From an uncultured Alphaproteobacteria bacterium (GTDB lineage: Bacteria > Pseudomonadota > Alphaproteobacteria > RF32 > CAG-239), in contig CALXTV010000015.1 in assembly GCA_944391505.1 (NCBI GenBank), positions 1-46,979 of the forward strand: a DNA stretch of 46,979 nucleotides. Reading direction: 5' to 3'. The translations under genes and the position numbers were made by a program. Below are positions 1-9,555 of the stretch, one piece after another (the stretch's first letter is position 1; each line of letters opens with the position of its first letter). A model generated the notes under the pieces. It saw nothing but the letters and a program-made list of their open reading frames with translations. It ran no database searches and had not been told where the DNA came from.

Positions 1-164
1 GAGAGAGTTGCTAAGCAAAAATGACCTTAAATGTCATTTTTGTCTGCAAAACCAATGATGTCTTGGCGGTAAGGCGGCGACAGCCGGCGAACAAGCCCTA
101 GACGAATTGAAAGCTCTGCCCCGCGAAAACAAGCTCCGCGACGTTTGAGCGGTTCTCCGCCTAT
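1..164. other. Left-edge stretch without an assignable gene
   Basis: No complete gene is visible. Positions 16-42 form a 10-bp AT-rich inverted repeat around a 7-base loop. From 59 to 148 a plus-strand frame reads a protein-like tail (…AATAGEQALDELKALPREN…, ending at TGA 146-148), but an in-frame stop at 56-58 precedes it and no start codon or ribosome binding site is present. It could be the frameshifted 3' end of a gene that lies mostly outside the window, or chance. Confidence 0.25.
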
Positions 165-192
165 AAAAAAAGCCCGTCATCTCAACGGGCTT
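165..192 (-). terminator. Intrinsic terminator after tRNA-Ser
   Basis: A perfect 6-bp stem (GCCCGT/ACGGGC, 172-177 with 185-190) is followed on the minus strand by seven U residues. It lies about 10 bases after the CCA end of tRNA-Ser, so it probably ends that transcript. Confidence 0.8.
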
Positions 193-200
193 CTTACAAC

Positions 201-290
201 TGGCGGAGAGGCAGAGATTCGAACTCTGGGAGGGCTCGCACCCTCGACGGTTTTCAAGACCGCTGCATTAAACCACTCTGCCACCTCTCC
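201..290 (-). tRNA. tRNA-Ser (anticodon TGA)
   Basis: Read on the minus strand, this is a 90-nt class II tRNA. The acceptor GGAGAGG pairs with CCTCTCC, the anticodon loop CTTGAAA gives TGA, a long variable arm follows, and the T arm contains GTTCGAATC. Discriminator G and CCA are encoded (CCA is the complement of 201-203). It reads UCN codons. Confidence 0.95.
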
Positions 291-309
291 TCTTTATACA
301 ACGGTATGT

Positions 310-338
310 TTTTTAATCAATTCTCTCCCAAAGGTCAA
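310..338 (-). promoter_or_regulatory. Sigma-70-type promoter for tRNA-Ser
   Basis: On the minus strand TTGACC (338-333), a 17-base spacer and TAAAAA (315-310) lie about 20 bases upstream of the tRNA-Ser 5' end. The -10 box matches four of six consensus bases. Confidence 0.5.
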
Positions 339-353
339 GTATTATTTTTTCAT

Positions 354-1328
354 TCAGCATTTCTCCCGCAGCATCTGCCTCAGATAACAAATCGAAAGCA
401 GCATTGCCGCCCGGGTCGGTTCGCTGGCGGAAATGCCGTTTAACATCATGAAATCGTGAATTGTTCCGTTTACCCGCAGCGCCGCCGTCTTAACCCCGGC
501 AGCCGCCAGTTTGCGGGCATATGCCTCCCCTTCGTCGCGCAAAACGTCATTTTCAGCCGTCAACACCAATGCCGGCGGAAGTTCCGCCAAAATCCCCGTT
601 GATGCGTTTAAAGGCGACGCATAAACTTCCGAACGCCGTTTTTTATCCGGCAGATACGCATCCCAAAACCAGGCCATAGCCTTGGCCGTCAGCCAGGGAC
701 CTTCTGCAAAATTCCGGTAAGAATCAGTATCCATAGTCGCATCGGTAACCGGATAATAAAGCAACTGACAGACAATTTCGGGAAAATCCTTTTTCTTGGC
801 CATCATCGCCAAAACCGTCGCCATGTTGCCGCCAACGCTGTCTCCGGCTAAAGCCAGCTTTGAAGAGAAATTATAATCCGCCGCATGCCGCGTTATATGC
901 TCCAAAACCGCAAACATCTCGTTTATCTGTTCCGGATAGCGCGCTTCCGGCGCCGGCCGGTAAACGGGAAAAACCACGGCCGCATTAACACCGGCGGCAA
1001 GCTCGCGGATAAGCCTGTCATGCGTATTTTCGTCACCCATGACCCAGCCGCCGCCGTGAATATAAAAAATAACCGGCAAAGGTTTGGCCGCATCTTCCGG
1101 ACAAATGATTCTTACTCTTGATTTTCCGCCGTTTTCCAACGGAATATCCATATCTTTGATATCCACGATACCCTTTTCGACGCAAATATCCTGAACATCG
1201 GTCAAAACCTTGCGCGCCGCTTCATAACCGACTTCATATAAAGGCTTTCCACCCTTTGCCGCCAGAGAACGGATAAAAGCCCCGACCTGAATATCCAGAT
1301 TTGGATTTTGTGAATCTGCTTTGCTCAT
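354..1328 (-). CDS. Alpha/beta hydrolase, hormone-sensitive-lipase-like
   Basis: A 324-residue predicted carboxylesterase of the HSL/acetyl-hydrolase (alpha/beta hydrolase fold 3) family. The oxyanion-hole motif HGGG is at residues 91-94 and the nucleophile elbow GDSVG at 162-166 (Ser164). The acid is probably the Asp in TAENDVL and the base the His in TIHDF near the C-terminus. No signal peptide is seen, so it is probably cytoplasmic, acting on short-chain esters; the physiological substrate is unknown. The ATG at 1328 is chosen because AGGAGGAAAA lies just upstream; an open frame extends further 5' but has no such site. It is the last gene of a minus-strand run following the DMT transporter. 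Confidence 0.85.
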   Translation of the reverse strand: MSKADSQNPNLDIQVGAFIRSLAAKGGKPLYEVGYEAARKVLTDVQDICVEKGIVDIKDMDIPLENGGKSRVRIICPEDAAKPLPVIFYIHGGGWVMGDENTHDRLIRELAAGVNAAVVFPVYRPAPEARYPEQINEMFAVLEHITRHAADYNFSSKLALAGDSVGGNMATVLAMMAKKKDFPEIVCQLLYYPVTDATMDTDSYRNFAEGPWLTAKAMAWFWDAYLPDKKRRSEVYASPLNASTGILAELPPALVLTAENDVLRDEGEAYARKLAAAGVKTAALRVNGTIHDFMMLNGISASEPTRAAMLLSICYLRQMLREKC

Positions 1329-1372
1329 TATTTTCCTCCTTGTTGACAAGAAAAAAATATGAACTGCCGGAC

Positions 1373-2266
1373 TTATTTCAAGACCATAAACACGCCGACC
1401 GTAATAAAAAGAAAGCAAATGCTTTTGCGCAGCAGATGAAACGATGAAACATCTTCTTTAAACTTATCGCCAAACAAGGCATACAATCCGGCACCAACCG
1501 CCAAAACAAACAAAGGCTGCGTCGAATTAACACTTTCAACAACCACCACCGGCAGCTGCGACATGGCAAACACAAAAGCGATCGACCCGATCTGATTCAC
1601 AACCTCGTTCAAACCGAAAACATAAAACTTTGCTTTGTAACGCGGAAAATTCGCCTTAATGTTCAATCGGGCAATGCGCGGCGCCAAAAAGCCGAAAACC
1701 GTCAGCGTCGAAAACAACGCCGAATAGAAAACCGTACTGACCCAATCTGCCCTTTCCAGCGCATACTTATACAAAACCGCCTGCAACGAAAGCAAAAACG
1801 ACGACAGCAGCATCAGATAAAAGGCCTTGTTTATTCTTATCTTTCGCGGATTTTCGATGTTCAAAACCACACTGGCGGCAATGATAATTCCGAAACCGAC
1901 GTACTGAACAACACCAAGCCTTTCGTCAACCATAAAATAAGCCAGCACCGGCACCAGAACGTATCCCAGGGAAAACCATGCCGCTATAACCGATGTATCG
2001 CCGCGCCGCAGCGCTTCATAATAGGGTATCTGATAAAGGACGTCAATAATGCCGACAACCGCCAATACCGACATAATCTCCCACCCGTACCATTGCGGCC
2101 ACCCGAAAATCAGAACCATCGGCGCCGCCAGAAAATTTGTCAGACAATTATAAAAAATCAGCGTCGGCAGCTTGCGGAAAACCTTGTTTGACAAATGCGC
2201 GTCAACAATATTCGACACGGCATGAAATAACGGACATAAAAAGGCTGCGGCAACGGCAAACATCAT
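1373..2266 (-). CDS. EamA/DMT-superfamily transporter
   Basis: A 297-residue hydrophobic protein with about ten predicted membrane segments in two halves, as in the drug/metabolite transporter (EamA, RhaT-like) superfamily. The first half includes a Gly/Pro-rich loop around YEALRRGDTS, a typical location of the EamA signature. Its start overlaps the stop of the upstream glycosylase gene by four bases (ATGA), so the two are probably translationally coupled. The substrate cannot be read from sequence; members export amino acids, nucleosides or other metabolites. There is no evidence that it works with the glycosylase beyond shared transcription. Confidence 0.8.
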   Translation of the reverse strand: MMFAVAAAFLCPLFHAVSNIVDAHLSNKVFRKLPTLIFYNCLTNFLAAPMVLIFGWPQWYGWEIMSVLAVVGIIDVLYQIPYYEALRRGDTSVIAAWFSLGYVLVPVLAYFMVDERLGVVQYVGFGIIIAASVVLNIENPRKIRINKAFYLMLLSSFLLSLQAVLYKYALERADWVSTVFYSALFSTLTVFGFLAPRIARLNIKANFPRYKAKFYVFGLNEVVNQIGSIAFVFAMSQLPVVVVESVNSTQPLFVLAVGAGLYALFGDKFKEDVSSFHLLRKSICFLFITVGVFMVLK

Positions 2267-2883
2267 CTCGGCCGTCCTTTCTTCGGAATTTTACTCACGA
2301 AACGACTGCCCCTTATCACAAAGCGCCACGGCTTTTCCGCATATTCCTCGGCATAATCTATACCGATGCGCGGCGTTGCCTGCCATTCAATCTTTTTGTC
2401 CCGCGGCGACAACCACAACAAATCGCCGCCCAGATCAATGCCGTTTTGTTCGCGGGTAATGCCCAAGGCCTGACACAGTTTGCCCGGCCCCGTCGTCAGA
2501 TTGTCCAGCCGGTCTGTTCCGCGCCTCTCCTGCATCGTTTCAATACCGGCCACCGGTTCCAAACCGCGGATAAGCGCGGCATTGGCCGTACCCGCCTCGT
2601 TAAGGACGACATTAAACTGATTGTACATTCCGTAAACAAAAAAGACATAAGCGCAGCCGCCCGTCTCAAACATTGCCGCGTTCCGCGGCGTTTTGCGGTT
2701 CAAATAAGCATGACATGCCTTGTCTTCGGCACCGATATAAACTTCCAGTTCGGTAATCCGACCGGCAGTCAGACAGCCGCCGATACGGCTGCACAAATAA
2801 GAACCGAGCAAAACTTCGGTCGCCGCCTCAAACGGATCTTGCAAAAACGCCTTTTTATCTATCCGATCTTCAAACATGCGCAA
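2263..2883 (-). CDS. 3-methyladenine DNA glycosylase (AAG/MPG family)
   Basis: A 206-residue protein of the AAG/MPG family, usual length about 200. It removes alkylated purines such as 3-methyladenine and hypoxanthine in base-excision repair. Recognisable blocks include ITELEVYIGAEDKACHA, where the Glu in the TELE segment corresponds to the catalytic Glu, then YVFFVYGMYNQFN and LTTGPGKLCQALGI, all hallmarks of the family. It lies between mutL and a DMT transporter on the same strand, so two repair genes are adjacent. The ATG at 2883 is the natural start; a 68-base gap separates it from mutL. Confidence 0.9.
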   Translation of the reverse strand: MRMFEDRIDKKAFLQDPFEAATEVLLGSYLCSRIGGCLTAGRITELEVYIGAEDKACHAYLNRKTPRNAAMFETGGCAYVFFVYGMYNQFNVVLNEAGTANAALIRGLEPVAGIETMQERRGTDRLDNLTTGPGKLCQALGITREQNGIDLGGDLLWLSPRDKKIEWQATPRIGIDYAEEYAEKPWRFVIRGSRFVSKIPKKGRPR

Positions 2884-2951
2884 ACCTTTGCGGTTTCATC
2901 TTTCCGAAATGAATTACAAATACAAAATCAACGAAACGAACCCGTTCTTTC

Positions 2952-4781
2952 CTAGCGACGTTCAAAAAGCTTCTCTATGTCTTTCAGCTTCAATTCGACA
3001 TATGTCGGCCGGCCGTGGTTACACTGACCGGAATGTTCGGTTTTCTCCATATCGCGCAACAGGCGGTTCATTTCCTCAATATTAAGCTTGCGGCCGGCAC
3101 GCACCGAACCGTGGCAGGCAATTGTCGCACAAATCGTATGCAGTTTGTCGGTCAGGCTGAAACCCTTTCCCCATTCGGCCATCTCTCCGGCCAAATCCCA
3201 GATCAGCGCTTTAATGTCACAATCACCGAGCAGCGCGGGAACTTCGCGCACAATTACCGCCGTCGAACCAAACTCCTCTACGGAAAGCCCCAATCGCTGC
3301 AACTCATCGGCCGCTTCAAGAAGCCGTGTTTTCTCGCTCATGCTCAAATCGACAATTTCCGGAATCAGCAAAATCTGCGTTGCCAGCTTATTTTCCGACA
3401 GCAGCGAAGCCTTCAGCTTTTCCATGACAATCCGCTCGTGCGACGCATGCTGGTCAATAATAATAATGCTGTCTTCCGTCTGGGAAATAATATAAGTGTC
3501 ATGAAACTGCGCCTTGGCCAGTCCAAGCACTCCGACTTCTCCGCTGTCGACGGACGGCGCCGTTCCGGAAGTCGGTTCATCATCGACCTTAATCGAAAAG
3601 ACCTTGCGCTCCAACTCCGGCAAATCAGCCTGCCGCCGCGGCTGCGGCAAAGGCGTACGAAAAACCGGCATATTACGGCCAGAAGGATTGTGCTCCCGCA
3701 AAACCATTCCCTCGCCTCCGCCGAAATCGGGAATATTGTCATGTACGAATTCGGCCAAATTCAAATTATTGGCAGACCGGCGATCACCGAGAGCCAGCGC
3801 CTGACGAACGGCACTGACCAGCAAGCCGCGAACCAGCGCATTGTCATAGAAACGCACCTCGGCTTTGGCCGGATGCACGTTTACATCGACATAAGCGGGA
3901 TCAATGTCAAAATAAAGCGCGGCCATCGGGTAGCGATTGTGCGCCAAAACGTCCTGATAAGCCCCTTTTATGGCACCCAGCAGCAGCTTGTCACGCACCG
4001 GACGGTTATTGACAAACAAATACTGATACAGCGAATTGGACTTATTCAACGTCGGCAGCGAAACATAACCGGTTATCGTCAGATTTTCGCGATGCGCGTT
4101 AATCAGCAGCGAATTTTCGCTAAACTCCCGCCCCATTACGTCGGAAAGCCGTTTCAGCCGCGCATCGAAGAGTTCTCCCTGGCAGGCGTTCAGTGCCACT
4201 TTTTTCTTGTTTTCGTCACTTAGATAGAACGAAATCGTCGGATTAGCCAGCGCAATTCTGTTCAAAATATCAATACACTGCGCCGTTTCCGACGGTGTCG
4301 ACTTTAAGAATTTGAGCCGAGCCGGCGCCGAATAAAACAAATCGCGCACCTCAATCCGGGTGCCCTTCGGATGTGCCGCCGGCATAACTGCGCTTTTCTC
4401 TCCGCCGTTAACTTCAATTTTCCAGGCATTTTCGGCCCCTTCCTGACGCGAAACGATTGTCATGCGTGATACGGAAGAAATTGAAGGTAAAGCTTCACCT
4501 CGAAAACCTAAAAAGTTGATATTAAACAAATTATCGTCGGGGAGCTTTGAAGTTGCGTGCCGTTCGACGGCCACCGGAAGTTCGTCCTTGCCGATACCCT
4601 TGCCGTTGTCGGAAACCACAATCAGACTCTTGCCGCCGTCAACCAGCGTTACTTCAATAGATGTCGCACCGGCATCAATCGAATTTTCCACCAGTTCTTT
4701 AACAACCGAAGCCGGCCGTTCGATAACCTCACCGGCGGCAATCTGATTAACCAGGTTATTTGGCAGAATTCTGATTGTCAT
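2952..4781 (-). CDS. mutL: DNA mismatch repair protein MutL
   Basis: A 609-residue MutL. The N-terminal GHKL ATPase shows ENSIDAGA, DNGKGI and GFRGEAL; the C-terminal dimerisation domain follows a Pro/Arg-rich linker at about residues 340-420. The C-terminal half contains DQHASHERIVME, matching the DQHA(X)2E(X)4E motif of endonuclease-type MutL proteins, plus ACHGSVRAG and CNHGRPT. It is therefore predicted to nick DNA itself, as expected for a bacterium without MutH. In the family it couples MutS mismatch recognition to strand excision. It is followed downstream by the 3-methyladenine glycosylase gene. Confidence 0.97.
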   Translation of the reverse strand: MTIRILPNNLVNQIAAGEVIERPASVVKELVENSIDAGATSIEVTLVDGGKSLIVVSDNGKGIGKDELPVAVERHATSKLPDDNLFNINFLGFRGEALPSISSVSRMTIVSRQEGAENAWKIEVNGGEKSAVMPAAHPKGTRIEVRDLFYSAPARLKFLKSTPSETAQCIDILNRIALANPTISFYLSDENKKKVALNACQGELFDARLKRLSDVMGREFSENSLLINAHRENLTITGYVSLPTLNKSNSLYQYLFVNNRPVRDKLLLGAIKGAYQDVLAHNRYPMAALYFDIDPAYVDVNVHPAKAEVRFYDNALVRGLLVSAVRQALALGDRRSANNLNLAEFVHDNIPDFGGGEGMVLREHNPSGRNMPVFRTPLPQPRRQADLPELERKVFSIKVDDEPTSGTAPSVDSGEVGVLGLAKAQFHDTYIISQTEDSIIIIDQHASHERIVMEKLKASLLSENKLATQILLIPEIVDLSMSEKTRLLEAADELQRLGLSVEEFGSTAVIVREVPALLGDCDIKALIWDLAGEMAEWGKGFSLTDKLHTICATIACHGSVRAGRKLNIEEMNRLLRDMEKTEHSGQCNHGRPTYVELKLKDIEKLFERR

Positions 4782-4805
4782 TCAGTCTCCGTTTCCGCCG
4801 GTCTT

Positions 4806-6452
4806 CTATTTGCGCAGCTTTTTAATCAGTTCAATCAGCGACGTCGTTGACGCGTCATGCCCGATGCCGTAAGCCGTTCCCTGCAGCTCGGGCAGAATAC
4901 TCAAAGCCATCTGCTTGCCGAGCTCAACGCCGTACTGGTCAAATGAATCAACGTTCCAAACCACACCCTGAACAAAAACCTTATGCTCATACATTGCAAT
5001 CAGCATACCGAGCGTATATGGGTCTATCTTTTTGAACACGATTGTATTTGACGGACGGTTTCCCTCAAAACTCTTAAATCTCTTCAGATAATTGATTTCT
5101 TCCCGGCTTTTTCCCGCCTTTTTGAGTTCTGCGGCCGCTTCCTTAACGGTTTTTCCGCGCATCAGGGCTTCTCCCTGCGCCAGTACGTTTGCCACCAGAA
5201 TCTCATGATGTTCGCCGACTTCATTATGCGAAATAGCCGGAATAACAAAGTCTATCGGCACCACCTCAGGCCCCTGGTGAATCAGTTGAAAGAACGAATG
5301 TTGAACGTTGGTTCCCGCACCGCCGAACAAAACCGGCCCGGTCGCATATTTCACATATTCGCCGTTCATGGCCACAAACTTGCCGTTGCTCTCCATATCC
5401 AACTGCTGCAAATACATCGGAACATACTGCAGATACTGGTCATAGGGAATAACCGCATAACGGTGCAGCCCGAAGAAATTATTGTACCAGATACCAAGCA
5501 TGGCGAGAATAACCGGAATGTTATGTTCAAAATCGGTGTTGTAAAAATGCTGATCCATCGCATAAGCGCCTTCCAGCATCCGTTCAAAATTTTCAAAACC
5601 GACCGCAATGGCAATAATCAATCCGATGGCCGACCACATGGAATAACGCCCGCCGACAAAATCCCAGAATTCAAACATATTTTCGGGATTGATGCCGAAT
5701 TTTTCAACCTCTTTGGTATTTGTCGACAAAGCGACGAAATGCTTGGCCACCGCATGTTCGCCCAAAGCGTCAACCAGCCATTTGCGACAGGTTCTGGCAT
5801 TGGTAAGCGTTTCAATGGTCGTAAAGGTCTTGGACGCAACAATAAACAGCGTCGTCTCCGGATCAATTTTGTTCAACACTTCGGCGCAGGCCGTGCCGTC
5901 AATATTGGAGATAAAATAGCAGTTGATATCCTTCGCCCAATATTTGCGCAGAGCTTCGCAGGCCATTACCGGCCCCAGATCGGAACCGCCGATACCGATG
6001 TTGACGATGTTGGTCAGCTTTTTGCCTGTCTGTCCTCTGAACTCGCCGAAACGCACCGCATCGGAAAACTTCTTCATTTTCGCCAAAACTTCGTTAATCT
6101 GCGGCATAACGTTCTTACCGTCGACATAAATCGGCGTGTTGGCACGGTTTCGCAGCGCAATATGCAAAACCGGCCGCTTCTCGGTAACATTAATCTTGTC
6201 GCCCTTGAACATCGCCTTGATTTTGTTTTCCAGATCGCATTCTCTGGCCAGATTCAGCAACAGCTTCATTGTCCGGTCATTGATACGGTTTTTGGAATAA
6301 TCCAAATACATGGCATCAAAATTTACGCTGAATTTTTTGGCTCTGTCGGGATCAACGGCAAACAAATCTTTCATTTGCAGTTTGCGAAAATGTTTATAAT
6401 GGTGTTCCAGCTTTTTCCAGGCTTTGGTTTTATTCACGGTTTTTTCAAACAT
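4806..6452 (-). CDS. pgi: Glucose-6-phosphate isomerase
   Basis: A 548-residue phosphoglucose isomerase that interconverts glucose-6-phosphate and fructose-6-phosphate in glycolysis and gluconeogenesis. Visible signatures are GIGGSDLGP in the sugar-phosphate-binding SIS domain, SKTFTT, GGRYSMWSAIG, and the C-terminal PGI signature FDQYGVELGK. Length is usual for the long bacterial form. Its ATG shares one base with the stop codon of the upstream M16 gene (TAATG), so translation is probably coupled to the M16 pair. No functional link between pgi and the peptidases is evident. Confidence 0.97.
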   Translation of the reverse strand: MFEKTVNKTKAWKKLEHHYKHFRKLQMKDLFAVDPDRAKKFSVNFDAMYLDYSKNRINDRTMKLLLNLARECDLENKIKAMFKGDKINVTEKRPVLHIALRNRANTPIYVDGKNVMPQINEVLAKMKKFSDAVRFGEFRGQTGKKLTNIVNIGIGGSDLGPVMACEALRKYWAKDINCYFISNIDGTACAEVLNKIDPETTLFIVASKTFTTIETLTNARTCRKWLVDALGEHAVAKHFVALSTNTKEVEKFGINPENMFEFWDFVGGRYSMWSAIGLIIAIAVGFENFERMLEGAYAMDQHFYNTDFEHNIPVILAMLGIWYNNFFGLHRYAVIPYDQYLQYVPMYLQQLDMESNGKFVAMNGEYVKYATGPVLFGGAGTNVQHSFFQLIHQGPEVVPIDFVIPAISHNEVGEHHEILVANVLAQGEALMRGKTVKEAAAELKKAGKSREEINYLKRFKSFEGNRPSNTIVFKKIDPYTLGMLIAMYEHKVFVQGVVWNVDSFDQYGVELGKQMALSILPELQGTAYGIGHDASTTSLIELIKKLRK

Positions 6453-7873
6453 TATTGAACTCCCTGTTTATCAAAACGACCGACATTGACAAAGATCATC
6501 TTTTCCGGCTTAAAATATTCTTTGGCAACGCGGTTGACATCTTCTAACTTGACCTGCCGCACATAATCATTGCGCTTTTGCAAAAAATCAAGTCCCAAAT
6601 TATCTTTCTGCATATAAACCAATATGGAAGAAATCGTATCTATTGAAGCAAAACGCAGATTATACGAAGCAATCAGATAATCTTTGGCCTCGTCCAGTTC
6701 TTCTTCGCTTACCCCTTTTCGACCCATTTTTGCCCACTGAGACTTGACGATTTCAACCACACGGGAAAAATTCTCCGGAGTCGCCGAAAAACCGCCGCGC
6801 AGCATCGGCGCTTTATCAGGCAGACTCAGGTAAGTATCAATACCGTAAGTCAGCCCCTCTTTTTCGCGGGCAGCAACGGAAAGCCGCGAACTCAGACCCG
6901 AACCGCCGAGAATATGGTTGGCAATAAACAACGGATAGAAATCAGGATGCGTTCTTCCGATTCCTTTTGCCGCAAAAGAGGAAACAATCTGCGCCGACGG
7001 ACGGTTGATGTTTTTTGTTCTGCCGTCAAAATCAATTTCGGCCTCACGAACAAAAACAATGCGGCCGCTTTCGGGCAGACTGCCAAACAGCGTGTCAACA
7101 ATTGTTTCCGCTTCTTCTTCGCTTACGTCACCGGCAATCCCGACCATCAGATTGCTCTTGCTGAAATGATTCCGGACAAATTCACGCAGTTGCGGCCGGT
7201 CAATTTTGACAATAGCCTCGGCATCGCCGATCGGATTACGGGAATACGGATGTTTTCCGAAAATTTCCTTTGCCGCTTCCAAAGCCAAAACGCCCGACGG
7301 ATGCTCTGTTTGACGCTTAAGCGCAACCAGCATCTGTTCTTTGATGCGGCGAATGTCTTCTTCGTCAAAACGGGGCTGTGTTATGGCCAAATTCAGCATT
7401 TTAAACGCCGTATCCATATTCTCGCGCGTCGTCAGCAAATAGCCCGAAAAGTCGTCCATGTCGGCTCCGAAACCCATGCCGATGGCCTTTTGCTCCAAAA
7501 TTTCCTTAAACTGCTGGCTGTCCAGATTAGCGGCACCTTCGGTCAGCAACGCCGCCGTCATGGTGCTTATGCCGCTCTGCGCCGCTTCATCGGTAGACAA
7601 GCCGGCGTTTTTAAACAAAAAATTGATGCTGACAATCGGATTCGTGCTGTCTTGAAACAGATAAGCCTTGATTTTGGCTTTCGGCGAAGTAATTTCTTTT
7701 ACTTCCGTGTCGAAACTTTTTTCTTTCAATACGGCGTTTTCCAAAATAACCTGCGGATTAAATACGAACCAGCGGTTATAAAGTTTCCATCCGCCGTAAA
7801 CCAAAAGGGCAATCAGCAACAGCCACCACAACCAGGCGTAAGACCGGGTTTTATGATAATACCTGCGCGCCAT
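6452..7873 (-). CDS. M16-family protein, catalytically inactive partner
   Basis: A 473-residue M16 peptidase homolog with an N-terminal membrane anchor (about residues 14-31) after a basic start. At the position of the zinc motif HxxEH the sequence reads GISTMTAALLTEGA, so both His and the Glu are gone. The second-half hallmark with the Arg/Tyr pair (SSRLSVAAREKEGLTYG) is retained. This is the usual arrangement of heterodimeric M16B peptidases, in which one subunit keeps the zinc and the other supplies the R/Y pair. The gene follows the active subunit by one base, so the two probably form a complex in or on the cell envelope. Confidence 0.85.
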   Translation of the reverse strand: MARRYYHKTRSYAWLWWLLLIALLVYGGWKLYNRWFVFNPQVILENAVLKEKSFDTEVKEITSPKAKIKAYLFQDSTNPIVSINFLFKNAGLSTDEAAQSGISTMTAALLTEGAANLDSQQFKEILEQKAIGMGFGADMDDFSGYLLTTRENMDTAFKMLNLAITQPRFDEEDIRRIKEQMLVALKRQTEHPSGVLALEAAKEIFGKHPYSRNPIGDAEAIVKIDRPQLREFVRNHFSKSNLMVGIAGDVSEEEAETIVDTLFGSLPESGRIVFVREAEIDFDGRTKNINRPSAQIVSSFAAKGIGRTHPDFYPLFIANHILGGSGLSSRLSVAAREKEGLTYGIDTYLSLPDKAPMLRGGFSATPENFSRVVEIVKSQWAKMGRKGVSEEELDEAKDYLIASYNLRFASIDTISSILVYMQKDNLGLDFLQKRNDYVRQVKLEDVNRVAKEYFKPEKMIFVNVGRFDKQGVQ

Positions 7874-7874
7874 C

Positions 7875-9215
7875 TTACCGTCCCTCCTCCTGCGGCCGGA
7901 TAATACCGGTTACGTTAATCGCACTGCCAAACAGCTTTTCCGCGGCACGACGAACGTCTTCCGCCGAAACCTTGCGGATATTGTCGGCATGATTCTCAAT
8001 GTCTTCAACCGGTATACCGACAGCCGCCATTGAACCGGCAATATAGGCCGCATCATTCGGATTGTCACGAAGATAGACCTGTCCGGCCAGCATTTTCTCT
8101 TTCGTTGTCTCTATTTCTTCAACGGTTATTTCGGCCAAAGCTTCTTCGACGGCGTTGTTCAGCGCCTTTTCAAAAGCTTTCAAATCTGCATTTTCCTTTG
8201 GCATGGCCGAAATGCTGAAACCGCCGTAGCTTCGCGACGCAAAATCATACGAGGTTGAAACCCCCAGCGCATTCTTTTTTTCCAAAACCAGTTTTTTATA
8301 TAATTTTGAGGTTTCACCCTCGCCCAAATACGCGGACAAAACCAGCAAAGGATAAATAGCCCGGGGCTCCGTATTAAACGACGGCGCAATATAAGATTTT
8401 ATCAGCCGGACGGCCTTTATCTCCGGCAAACTCATTTCCAGTCGGCCGGAAAAATATTTGTCCAGCTTTGGAAAATCGGCCTTATCGCCCGCCGGACGCG
8501 GCTCAATGCCGCCGAAGTATTTTTCGGCCAACAATCGGGCCGTTTTCGGCTCAATATCTCCGGAAAGAACCAATATTGCATTGTTCGGCGAATAATAGCG
8601 GCGGTAAAAATCCATAATGTCGGCACGGCTGATGCTCTTTATTTCTTCCGGCGAACCCGAAATCGAACGACCATAGGGATGCTGTTGCCACAAAACCCGC
8701 CTCAGCGATTCGCTAAAATAAGACGACGGATTGTTTTCCACCACCTGCATCCGTTCCTGAAAAACGACATCACGCTCTTTGTCAAAAGCCTTTTGACCGA
8801 AATCCAGATTTTCCATCCGGTCGGCCTCCAAAGCCATTGCCAGTTCCAAACGACTGACGTCCATGGTTTCATAATAAGCGGTAAAATCCTGTGCCGTAAA
8901 AGCATTGCTTTCGCCGCCGTTACGGGCAATAATACTGTTAAATTCCGAATCTTTAACCTTTTTTGTTCCCCTGAACATCAAATGTTCAAGCAGATGAGCC
9001 GTTCCGCCCTTGCCCAAAGCCTCATCAACGCTGCCGACCTTATACCAGACCATCTGACGGACAATCGGCGCTTTATGGTTAGGAATAACGATAACCTGCA
9101 GGCCGTTATCCAGACGAAATTCTTCCATATCAAAAATTTTGGCACAGGCAGAACGAATGCCGAATAAAAAACAGCAAAAAAAGATCCAGATAAGATATTT
9201 CCTAACCGTTTGCAT
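7875..9215 (-). CDS. M16-family zinc peptidase, active subunit
   Basis: A 446-residue M16B zinc peptidase. A signal peptide covers about residues 1-25 (cleavage near SACA/K), placing it in the periplasm. The inverted zinc motif HLLEH is at residues 74-78, and the distal Glu is in the VVFQERMQVVENNP helix. It pairs with the downstream non-catalytic M16 subunit. The natural substrate of such alphaproteobacterial pairs is not established here. Its 5' end overlaps the 3' end of the DUF3035 lipoprotein gene by 14 bases, extending the lspA-DUF3035-M16-M16 operon. Confidence 0.9.
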   Translation of the reverse strand: MQTVRKYLIWIFFCCFLFGIRSACAKIFDMEEFRLDNGLQVIVIPNHKAPIVRQMVWYKVGSVDEALGKGGTAHLLEHLMFRGTKKVKDSEFNSIIARNGGESNAFTAQDFTAYYETMDVSRLELAMALEADRMENLDFGQKAFDKERDVVFQERMQVVENNPSSYFSESLRRVLWQQHPYGRSISGSPEEIKSISRADIMDFYRRYYSPNNAILVLSGDIEPKTARLLAEKYFGGIEPRPAGDKADFPKLDKYFSGRLEMSLPEIKAVRLIKSYIAPSFNTEPRAIYPLLVLSAYLGEGETSKLYKKLVLEKKNALGVSTSYDFASRSYGGFSISAMPKENADLKAFEKALNNAVEEALAEITVEEIETTKEKMLAGQVYLRDNPNDAAYIAGSMAAVGIPVEDIENHADNIRKVSAEDVRRAAEKLFGSAINVTGIIRPQEEGR

Positions 9216-9534
9216 TCAGTTCCTTAAATTCCCGTTCAATTTTTGCCTTAATGTCATCGTCGGTATTCTGCGCATCGATTTTATACATCAGCTTCCGCTC
9301 AGACAAATCCATACCGGACAGACGGTCAGCTATGTCAACATCATTCAACGCACTCATATCGTTAACCGGCCGCAAATCATAATCCGGCGGCAGTGACAAC
9401 GGCGCTCTCGACATAACCATAAACTCATCGGGTCCTTCGCTGACCAAACCAAGTTTCTTTTTCGTTGCCGTACTGCACGCACCGAGAACCGAAACAGCTA
9501 ACAATACAGACATCAAAACCAAAGATTTTTTCAT
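9202..9534 (-). CDS. DUF3035-family lipoprotein
   Basis: A 110-residue small lipoprotein. The signal peptide ends in the lipobox VLGAC with Cys20 as the lipidated residue. The following segment SEGPDEFMVMSRAPLSLPPDY is characteristic of the alphaproteobacterial DUF3035 family. Function is unknown. It sits between lspA, whose product would cleave its signal peptide, and the M16 pair, an arrangement I recall as recurrent in Alphaproteobacteria. A role in the cell envelope is inferred from lipidation only. Confidence 0.85.
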   Translation of the reverse strand: MKKSLVLMSVLLAVSVLGACSTATKKKLGLVSEGPDEFMVMSRAPLSLPPDYDLRPVNDMSALNDVDIADRLSGMDLSERKLMYKIDAQNTDDDIKAKIEREFKELNANG

Positions 9535-9555
9535 TTCTTCTCTCTTTCCCGCTTA

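Noticed and set aside
145..387. Open frame on the plus strand across tRNA-Ser
   Set aside because: It is the antisense of the tRNA; such AEIRTLGG-type frames are a well-known annotation artefact.
3015..4223. 402-codon plus-strand frame opposite mutL
   Set aside because: Shadow of mutL; no domain, poor start, His/Gln/Arg-rich composition typical of antisense frames.
5205..6458. 417-codon plus-strand frame opposite pgi
   Set aside because: Shadow of pgi with no recognisable features.
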